From the NCBI GenBank assembly GCA_029204045.2, contig CM055063.1, forward strand, positions 35,993,562 to 36,057,561: a stretch of 64,000 nt of DNA. Reading direction: 5' to 3'. The notes below the pieces were generated by a model. That model worked only from the letters and a program-made list of their open reading frames with translations, had not been told where the DNA came from and searched no databases. The translations under genes were made by a program, and so were the position numbers. How positions within the stretch are numbered: the stretch's first letter is position 1; each line of letters starts with the position of its first letter. Below, piece by piece: positions 56,511 to 64,000 of this stretch. Source of the stretch: Tillandsia leiboldiana. Taxonomy: Eukaryota; Streptophyta; Magnoliopsida; Poales; Bromeliaceae.

Positions 56511-57892
56511 GTAAATGCTTTGGTGTATCGGTTTGTCTTTGCAGTTATTGCATTTACTGTTTACATCTACTTTATCAGTCACTGACTACCAACGCTGTGA
56601 CAGGTCCGAGCAGGGGTGGGAACCGGGACGACGGTGAGGCATCGGTTAGAGGACCCTAGCCATGGTGGCTATTAAACTTTACAGTTTATGGTTATTTCTT
56701 TTAATGTTTGGTTAGTATAACTGTGTTTTACTTGTGTATGGTTTCTTGTGGATGTTGGATTGAGGACTCAGTGTAGGAATATCTACTTGTATCTGTGAAT
56801 GTTGAGATGTATGAATGCGGCTCGTTTTCAAATACAAACATGGTTTCAAAAGCGTTTTCAAACCAAGTGTCGTGTGGGCACTGATTTCTAAACCCGTGGA
56901 TTTATCCTTTCAAGCAAGGTTGCCGCTTAAAAGAGATTGCGAAAATGTTTTGTAAAACTGGGCGTCGTGTGGACACCGTCTTTCAAACCCATGGTGATTA
57001 TGATAGTATGGTTTAGTGTAATCTCCCCCTATTATCGTTCAATGATTGCATGGTTAAAGTATTTGTCGTGCTCAGAACGCCGTACATATACAAAGGAGGC
57101 TCCGCCCGTTTGGGGAGCGAATTTGTATATGTGGCGGGTCTGGCGCGCACCGGAGATGAGGTTCATTTAAAGAAAAAAATGTATACGTTTTCCGCTCTTT
57201 TAGAACCTCCGGGGCGTGACAATGTACCGTTCCATTACAACAGCCATGACAATGCCCTTCCTGTCATTTTAAAATAGTAATACCGAAAAACAACAATAAG
57301 AGGAAGAGGAGGGATGAACATCACCGTTCAACAACATCCCCAACCTCGGTTTTGTTACCCACCTCAACTGGCGATGAAAATGAAGCTCAAAACCCTTCAA
57401 AAGCCCCCACAACCTTGTCCGGGCGAAAACAGCGGACCCCTCGGTGGCAAGAGAAGAGTCCGGGCTCCTACCGCCGTGTCGGCGGTACCCGCAACAAAAA
57501 ATAAGTAAAAACACCTCCTGACGGTAAAATACACCAAAAACCATCATCAAAACACAACCGGAAGTCAATTCCGAAAATCGTGGGTCAAACCGGGATTTCG
57601 ACGGCGAAAACGGCGATAAAAAAACCCAACCAAACCCAACGTTAGCGGAGGCCAAGCAGCCCAACGATGAAAAGACAAAGTGCAGACGGGCCGAAAACCA
57701 GGCTAGTGCAGCTAAGAGCAGGCCGGGCGCTGGTTGGCGCGGCCCAGGCGCGGGTGCGAGCTCGGCTGGGCCATGCGGGGAGGCAGGGCGCGGGCCGGGT
57801 GCACCTAACTGCACGTGAGCCGGGTTCACGCTCGAATACGGTGGCGCATGAGTCGACTGCACGTGCGGTGCAGAGGGCGCGTGCGACTGAGC

Positions 57893-57992
57893 CGGGCCGC
57901 GCAAAGGAGCTGGGCGCGGGCCGCGCAAAGGAGCTGGGCTCGGGCCGCGCAAAGGAGCTGGGCGCGGGCCGTGCAGAGGAGCTGGGCGCTAG
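57893..57992. repeat. Four tandem 24-bp units in LTR G
   Basis: The GCCGCGCAAAGGAGCTGGGC core repeats about every 24 bp, with the last unit diverged (GCCGTGCAGAGG). Confidence 0.85.
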
Positions 57993-58135
57993 CCGGGTTC
58001 ACGCCAGGAAGCGGCGGAATGCGTGAACCAGCCACACGCCAGGCGCGTGGACCGCGTGCGGGCTGGGCCGAGCGGGCCGCACAGAAAGCAGGCCGCATGT
58101 AATGTACCAGATCTATGGTATATAAATAACTATAA

Positions 58136-58164
58136 ATAAAAATGGTATGAAATACCATTTTTAT
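58136..58164. repeat. 13-bp perfect inverted repeat near the start of LTR H
   Basis: Arms ATAAAAATGGTAT and ATACCATTTTTAT with a 3-base spacer, just downstream of TATATAAATA. It would fold as a hairpin at or near the transcript start. Confidence 0.9.
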
Positions 58165-58431
58165 GAAAGTTGGGGAAGTAAAGAATATTTGGAAGCGAGT
58201 TGGGCCCAAATCGGGATAAAATAAAGAGATCTAGAATTTTATTGGAGAAAGGGGGGCCCAGATTTTTAGTGGAAAATTCACAGTGTCGTAAAATTCCGAG
58301 AAAATTACGGGAGCTCCGTAAATATGTTTTAAGGCCACAGTAAAAGTTTCGCGTTGATCGGATGCCCGGATTGTGAGAACGGGGTCCGCCAGCAATTTTT
58401 GATACAGCGAGGCTTTTGGTGACCCAGAAAT

Positions 58432-58880
58432 GGCCAAACTCAGCAAAGATACTTGTAACATATTTCAAATGTAATTACAAGTGAGTTGGAAGCATTTCGA
58501 ATCGACGCAGAGGCCGTTGAGTCGAAAAGTGAGTTGTAAGTTGAGAATTTGAAGTTCTAAATTCTAAAGCTTAAGTTCGCCGATTTCTGGAAAGTGGCGA
58601 AACTCAGCAAAAATGCTTGTAACACATTTCAAATGTAATTACAAGTGGGTTGGAAGTATTTCGAATCGACGAAAAGCCGTTGAGTCGAAAAGTGAGTTGT
58701 GGTTGAGAAGCGAAGCCTCAAATTTGCAAAATTTGGACTCGTGTTCGCCGAGTTCGCAAAATGGCGAAATTCGGCGAGAAGACTTGTAACGTGTTTTAAA
58801 TATGATTACAGTCGAGTTCAGTGCGTTTCGGGCTGACGCGAAGGGCATCGGGTCGAAAAGTGACTTGAACCCCGAGGACT
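58432..58880. repeat. Three tandem repeats of about 165 bp
   Basis: Units start near 58432, 58596 and 58763. Each contains ACTTGTAAC, a T/A-rich AATGTAATTACA-like core, TTTCGAATCGACG and GAGTCGAAAAGTGA. Confidence 0.85.
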
Positions 58881-58915
58881 TAGCAAATTCTGGAATTTCT
58901 GAAATTTGTGATCAA

Positions 58916-59330
58916 GAAGCATTTTCGGAGCCCTGTTTCGGAGACTTAGAGTAGCCCAAAAATTTAAAATAAACCATGGAGTGTCTCAAAAAAGTTTTCT
59001 GATTAAAAGGGGTGAAAAACCCAGGTGAGCGATTAAGGAAAAATCGGAGAACAAAGCGAAGAAAAATGCTTCGTGAATTCTGAAACTGCAGTTTTTGACA
59101 GTGCAGTTTATCGCGAAGCCTTTTCGGGGCTCTCTTTCGAGGGCTTAGAGTGGCCCAAAAATTTAAAAGAAATCGTGGAGAGCTTAAGAAAAATTTGTAG
59201 ATTAAAGGGGAGAAGAAAAATTACAATTTTGATCTCCCAGCTGACGGCAAAACGCGGAGATAGAGGGGTATCCGAAATTGTTCTCTGCAGGTGCAAAACT
59301 GCAGAATTGAGGGCAGTTTTGGGAATTAAA
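58916..59330. repeat. Two tandem repeats of about 198 bp
   Basis: Units begin GAAGCATTTTCGG (58916) and GAAGCCTTTTCGG (59114) and share TTAGAGTRGCCCAAAAATTT. Confidence 0.8.
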
Positions 59331-59394
59331 TTCTAAGTTGAGGGCAGAAGTGTAAGTTCACACTTCCCCTCCAACCACCACCTGCAGGGCATTT

Positions 59395-59900
59395 ATTGCT
59401 GCTGCTGCATCAAGCAGCAGGAGCTGCCAAGCAGCTGCGCATGCAGCTACTCAGCTGCTGCTGCTGCTTGGCAGCAGCTGCGCAGCTATGCTGCTGGCTG
59501 CTGGCCAGCAGCAGCAAGGCTGCTGGCATTGCTGGCCAGCAGCAGCTGCACCAGCAGCTGCACCAGCAGCAGAACTGGGAAGGCAAAAGAGAAAGAAAAA
59601 AAAAAAGAAAAAAAAGAAAAAAAGAAAAAAGGGGGGCTGCAAGGCAGCTGCAGCTGCCTTGGCTGCTTTGGCAGCTGCCATTGCAGCTGCCTTGGGCAGC
59701 TGGGGTGGCTGCACATGGAGCCAGGCAGCTGCCAAGCAGCTGAATGTGCAGCTGCATTGGCAGCTAGCCTAGCTGCTGCTGCTGCTGCTGCTTGGGCAGC
59801 AGCAGCAAGTTTCAGCTGCTTATGCAGCTGAACTAGCTGCATAAGCAGCTGCAAGAGCTGCTACAGGGCAGCAGCTGTGCAAGCTGCTGCCCAGCAGCAG
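59395..59900. repeat. CAG/CTG-rich tract
   Basis: About 500 bp built from GCAGCTGC, CTGCTGCTG and GCCAGCAGCAGC, interrupted near 59580-59640 by a purine-rich run. Poly-Leu/Ala/Gln frames on both strands are by-products. Confidence 0.9.
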
Positions 59901-59999
59901 GAGTTGGTTTGACAAAAAAAAAAAGAGAGGAGAAAGAAAAGAAAGGAAGAAGAAAGAAAAGAAGGAAGAAAATTTCTTCTTCTTCTCTTTTCTTCAATG

Positions 60000-60385
60000 A
60001 GCAAAATCAACAATTGAGGGAAATTGCTCAAATTGAGTTTCTCCCAAATTTTTGAATGAGTTTCTTGATTTTGCCAATGTGCAAAATCGGTAATTGGAGG
60101 GAATTGCTCAAATTGAGTTTCTCTCCAATTTTTGAATGCAATTTCTTGATTTTGCCAAAATGCGAAATCGGTAAATTGGGGGAAATTGCTCAAATTGAGT
60201 TCTCTCCAATTTCTCAATGCGAATTCTTGATTTTGCCAATATGCGAAATCGGTAAATTGGGGAAATTGCTCAGATTAAGTTCTCTCCAATTTTTCAATGT
60301 GAATTCTTGATTTTGCCAATGTGCAAAATCGGTGAATTGGGAGAAATTGCTCAAATTGAGCTTTTCTCAAATTTTTGAGAGCATT
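60000..60385. repeat. Tandem 81-bp repeats
   Basis: Four to five units of ATTTTGCCAA...GAAATCGGTAAATTGG...GAAATTGCTCAAATTGAG, period about 81 bp. Confidence 0.88.
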
Positions 60386-61089
60386 TCGACCCCGGATCGA
60401 GTTGAGCAAGTTTCTTTTTGGCAACATGCCATGGGATGACTATTCCCCTCTCATTTTTATGAACCCATCAAAAATTGGCCTTTTTGTGGGAAAAGTGATC
60501 AAATAGGGATTTTTCCCTTTTAATGGTCAAAGGGGTTTAGTTTTACCAATTCATTGGAATTAGTGAGTCATGGAAAGCAAATGTTTCATGATTTTTCTTT
60601 CCTTACCATGTAGGGAAACCTCAGAGGCAATAGGAGCTAAAATTGTCTCCTTCAGGAACCAAGAAAGCACATCGAGGTAGGGGATTCTACCGAAAATGGG
60701 TGACTTCTCCACTTTTTCCTCTGCTTTTGATCTTGAAGCATGATAGTAGCCTGTTAGAGGCGTTGGGTAATTATGATTGAATTTTGCATGTGTAGATGGA
60801 TATAGAAGAGAAGTAAACTTTTCTAATTATTAGAATAAGAGATAAACTTGCATGTGTAGAAGGATGCAGATAGAAAAGTGAATTTTTCTGAATTGCTAAA
60901 TATGGATGATAATTGCCTGCGTAGATGTTAAACTTTATTGATGATTGAGATGGAAATAATTGCATGCGTAAAAAGGGGAATCAATTATTTGTTATCGGTG
61001 ATCATGTTAGGGTATAGCCCTAGGAATCATGTGAAAGCATAAGGAAAAGGACATGCTGGTAGTAAGACTAGGAGAAAACCTAGACTCAG

Positions 61090-61420
61090 GGTTAATGAGT
61101 GGCATCAAACTTAGGGGTATATCCTAGGATTGAATGAGTGGCATTATCTTAGGAGATAACCTAAGGACATTGGATAGAGTGATCAACATAGAGTCAAGGA
61201 CTCTAGGATGAGCATGATATAAGACTTAGGTAAAGGAAACCTAAGGTAAGTTAGTGGGTTGAGAATAGACTGGTTAACATAGAGTCAAGGAACTCTAGGT
61301 TAAACATGATATGAAACTTAGGTAAGAAAACCTAAGGTGAACGAGTGGAGTTTATACTCACAGGAAATGGATTAGGGTCAAGATAACTCTAAATGCAAAG
61401 TGCAACAGGTAAATAGAGAT
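61090..61420. repeat. Imperfect repeats in LTR H with AACCTAAGG phrases
   Basis: Repeats of CATAGAGTCAAGGA, CATGATATRARACTTAGGTAA and AACCTAAGGT recur at roughly 80-100-bp intervals. No coding potential. Confidence 0.6.
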
Positions 61421-62555
61421 AATGTAACTCCAGGTTCGGCAAAGAAAAGAGTATGTGGCCACAAAGTTTAAAGAATTAAACTGATAGCAAAGTGATCAAC
61501 TTAGAGTCAAACTCTAAGGAAAAGTTTGTGTAATCACAAAGTCAAAGAGCTAAATAATATAACCCTAGAGTGGGTCATAGGGTGTCTGGGCAAATGGATA
61601 ATAACTTTAACTTCAATTTGAGTTAAAGAAATAAAAGAGAAATGTTTAAGAGTCCAGGAGACTCTCTAATTATCTTGATGGCAAGACCCAGGATAAGAGA
61701 TAAATTGTTGTAAAAAGGCAAAGTTAAAAGCAAGCTAAAAGTGGCTAAAAAGCATAAAGAAAATGTAAATGGCGCCTTCGAATTTGAGACTCGTCAAGTG
61801 GAGCAAGACTCCCTGGGCAGTGACCCGTCGGACGAGGTACTTTCGAAAGGCTTAAAGTGAAAGCAAAGAGCTAGATGCTCAAAGGAAAGAGAAAGAGAAT
61901 TGCCAGTGGCAAAAGGGAGCTATAAGCTCGAATAAGAAAGAAAAGCAAGTGTTCAAAGGCAAAGAGGTTAAGAATTAAAGTAAAAAGAGAAAGAAAAAGA
62001 AAATAAAAGAAAGAAAATATAAAGATAAAACGAGCGTACCTTCGGGGGTAAAAAGTAGCCTTGTCGGAGCCAAGGGCAGTGTCCCTCTCCCGGGCAGTGA
62101 CCCGTAGGACAAGTTCCCCGTTGGGCGGGGTAGCACTTGCGGGTGCTATCGGCAACCTTAGAAATCTTATCTTATGGTAGCAGGACTACCGGGCTCGGGC
62201 CCGTTGGATAAGAATTTCCGAGGGTTAACTTGAACTAAAGCACCAGAATGTAAAGGAAAAGAGAAAGATAGAGTGGCCAAGGTGGCCGGGTTAGTTTGAC
62301 CTTATATTTAGCGGCATAGTGGCCGAGTTGGTGCTTAGTAGCCTAGTATGACTAGACAAAGTAGTGCTGGGTCGATGAGTTTACACAGTTAGTGTAGTGA
62401 TATATATTTTGTATAGCAGCATTTTGATATTGAGGATTTTAGTTTCCTAGCACTCTATTGTTATTGCTTCCATTGGACCAAGTGGTGTAGGACACTTTTT
62501 CTCGGTGGTTGAACCCACTGGGAACTCTGTCAGGAGTTCTCACACCCCTTGGGTG

Positions 62556-62582
62556 CCCCCCCCCCCCCCCCCCCCCCCCCCC
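62556..62582 (+). repeat. Poly-C tract
   Basis: About 27 consecutive C, followed by ACAG|GTTCAGG. It could act as a pyrimidine tract for a splice acceptor; its length is likely uncertain in sequencing. Confidence 0.85.
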
Positions 62583-63952
62583 ACAGGTTCAGGTATGGAT
62601 GCAGCGATCGCGATGGTTCAGAGGCAGACGGCGAGGTATACGACAGGGGCAAGGGCCCAGCAGCATAGAGACCTAGAGGGTCTAGCAGAGGTATCCCATT
62701 TTTATATTGCTTGAGTGAACCTTGTATGGTGAGGAATTTGTGTAAAAGAATTGTAATAATTTTATATTGCAAGTTCAGAAATGTAAAGTGTAATAAAGTA
62801 ATGCATGGTTCACTCTTGTATGTTTTCATTTCCGTATTAACTAATTGTTATTGAATGAAAGTTTTAAATTTGTAGTGATTTTTAGTACTCTGATATTGAG
62901 CTTCCGCATACACTTGTTGTGTTATTATGGATGTTACCGTTCCTTTCGGGTAGGAAAAGGTCTTACCCGATTGGCGGGTCTGTTGGCGTGCCCGAACCGT
63001 ACAAATTGGCGGACTCGGGGCGTGACACCGCAGGCGCAGAAACAGCCTGGGCCGGGCTCGGATCTGCGCAGGAACAGTTGCGAAACAGAGGCTTGGTTTT
63101 TGCCTTCCTCGGCTCCGGCAGCGGTCATGCGACAACGGCAATGGCGGCAGCAACCTTGCGAACAACGGCAACGGCGGCGGCCTCCCATTTCATCCGACGG
63201 CGACAGCGGCCTCCCATCTAATCCGACAGCGGCGGCGGCCTCCCGTCTAAGCCAACGGTGACGGCAGCGGTTCTGCCCAAATCTCTCACTTCCTACGAAA
63301 ATCCCAAGAAACCAAAATGAAAGTAAAGAAAACCCCACGAAATCGAAAACGGAGTTAACGAAAAGCCAAGACCAACCTTTTAACAACGGGGAAGATGATG
63401 CGATGCCCAGACCCGCTCTTCAATCTCCGGTCTTCGACGGTGATGGCGTTTTCGATTCCGATCTTCGGCGCGCACAACGAGAAAGAAGATGAATCGCTCT
63501 TTCTCAAAAACGAAAAATGAGGATTTTTTTTTTCCTTTTCTCTAACATGCAAAGTAAAACCGATTGCCGAATCCCTTTAATTTATAAGAGGATTTTGCAA
63601 CAATAGTAACCGCTCTTATCTTTTGTAACTGCTTTTAACTATTTTTTAACCGTTTTTTCTCGATTTGCATGCCAAAATTACCGAAACGCCCCTCATGCAT
63701 CAGCACGGATTTTAAAGTATCATAAAGCATTAATGGGTATTTTAAAAATCTTTTACACCCATTAACTTCGAAAAACCATACCAGAAGATCCGTTCGTCGA
63801 ATTTTTGAGCCGATCGCAACGCCATTCTCCATTTAACGAGCTCTACAACATGAAAGCCAAAACCAATGAAATCGACAAAAGTGAAAAATAAGCAAAATAA
63901 CACACACACACACACCGAAAGTGACCCAAATAGAGAAACCGTGGGCACTACA

Positions 63953-64000
63953 TCACTCCCTCCTTTAAAGAAGTTTCATCCCCGAAACTTAACTCATATC
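63953..64000 (-). other. 3' interior end of the gypsy element owning LTR G
   Basis: On the minus strand the sequence reads AAGTTTCGGGGATGAAACTTC followed by a purine stretch and the LTR. This is the same arrangement as TTTCGAGGACGAA plus polypurine tract in elements 1 and 2. The coding region lies outside the window. Confidence 0.7.

Larger units (their letters stand above)
45282..57221 (+). mobile_element. Solo LTR D with nested family C element
   Basis: Starts TGTAATATCACAAC, ends CCTCCGGGGCGTGACA, and has perfect ATGTA duplications (45277-45281 and 57222-57226). The flanks rejoin as LTR G sequence; the neighbouring repeat of LTR G keeps the empty site TACGTATGTACTGTTCC at 41138-41154. Leader signals: AAACCCTAA (45648), donor 45807, GC array, acceptor 46686, 59-nt exon, donor 46746, hairpin (46912-46957), then beyond the nested element acceptor GTGACAG (56603), 30-nt exon, GTGAGG (56634) and the U5 hairpin (57078-57134). 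Confidence 0.9.
58098..63027 (+). mobile_element. Giant solo LTR, family H (4930 bp)
   Basis: Starts TGTAATGTACCAG and ends ACTCGGGGCGTGACA, with perfect CCGCA duplications (58093-58097 and 63028-63032). The terminus matches the other gypsy LTRs of the window. Inside: TATATAAATA (58119), a 13-bp inverted repeat, several tandem-repeat blocks, a CAG/CTG-rich tract, a 63-nt putative exon (60614-60676) bounded by CATGTAG and GAG|GTAGGG, a C run ending ACAG|GTTCAG, and the U5 stem-loop (TCGGGTA/TACCCGA, 62946-62970) with GGCGGGTCTG. Confidence 0.85.
40110..63952 (-). mobile_element. 3' LTR (family G) of a minus-strand gypsy element, with large nested insertions
   Basis: Starts TGTCACGCCCCGGG at 40110 and ends GGGCACTACA at 63952, where a gypsy 3' interior signature follows. 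Its own sequence occupies 40110-41648, 44588-45281 (duplicated part), 57222-58097 and 63028-63952. The minus-strand TATA box TTATAAATT is at about 63579-63587. It contains minus-strand versions of the conserved blocks: U5 hairpin (about 40190-40250), GTGACAG (about 40704-40710) and the TTGGCC-loop hairpin (about 40955-41005). Repeated CGATCCCATACTCGTGG units occur at 41000-41590. Confidence 0.8.

Noticed and set aside
59395..59860. Poly-Ala/Leu/Gln open frames
   Set aside because: By-products of the CAG/CTG repeat, present on both strands.
60000..60385. CRISPR-like appearance of regular repeats
   Set aside because: Head-to-tail repeats of 81 bp without unique spacers, in a plant LTR; no cas genes.

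Overview
The window is a piece of a flowering-plant nuclear genome. It carries one host gene, an eleven-exon guanylate kinase with plant-type introns (start codon 15412, stop 17914), in an AT-rich island of roughly 6 kb. Nearly everything else is LTR retrotransposon DNA nested several levels deep. The species cannot be fixed from sequence alone; the very GC-rich LTR minisatellites and the dominance of chromovirus-type Ty3/gypsy elements would suit a monocot, but that is a guess.

Left block (1-12047): a minus-strand Ty1/copia element (gag 1-428, PBS 449-459, LTR 462-1799) sits in the 3' LTR of a decayed minus-strand Ty3/gypsy element (1800-10297). That element lies inside an LTR of family B (10298-12047). 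An older LTR-like stretch and AT-rich, microsatellite-rich DNA lead to the (GA)n/TATA promoter of the guanylate kinase gene.

Middle block (19089-40109): a copia-type LTR (F1, 20253-28034) holds a family B solo LTR (20660-26940), which holds a family E solo LTR (22458-25205). Behind F1 is a copia gag remnant. Next comes an inverted F-type LTR (F2, 28465-39694), which holds a nearly intact Ty3/gypsy chromovirus (29425-39576) with two LTRs, a PBS, 5-bp target duplications and one gag-pol reading frame broken by only two stop codons.

Right block (40110-64000): the 3' LTR (G) of a minus-strand gypsy element that runs off the window. It holds solo LTR D (45282-57221), which holds a deletion-derivative gypsy element with family C LTRs (47169-56510), and a 4.9-kb solo LTR H (58098-63027). 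A tandem duplication of about 3 kb (40957-47642) spans the G/D/C junctions. One copy alone carries a Cassandra-type TRIM with 5S rRNA-derived LTRs (41989-42564), and the other keeps the exact empty site. Target-site duplications were read directly for seven insertions, so the order of events can be reconstructed.

The most interesting signal is a shared architecture in the LTR/leader of several otherwise diverged gypsy families (element 1, E, D, element 2, partly B, C, G, H). A conserved series of splice-site sequences encloses a GC-rich minisatellite in a first intron, a short exon, a covarying hairpin plus palindrome in a second intron, and a 29-30-nt microexon. In element 2 a final acceptor lies 2 nt before the gag ATG, so splicing would remove the PBS. 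Near the LTR 3' end every family has a stem-loop of different sequence followed by GGCGGRTCTG. I infer a spliced gag-pol mRNA alongside an unspliced, structured genomic RNA. This rests on sequence comparison inside the window and is not proven.
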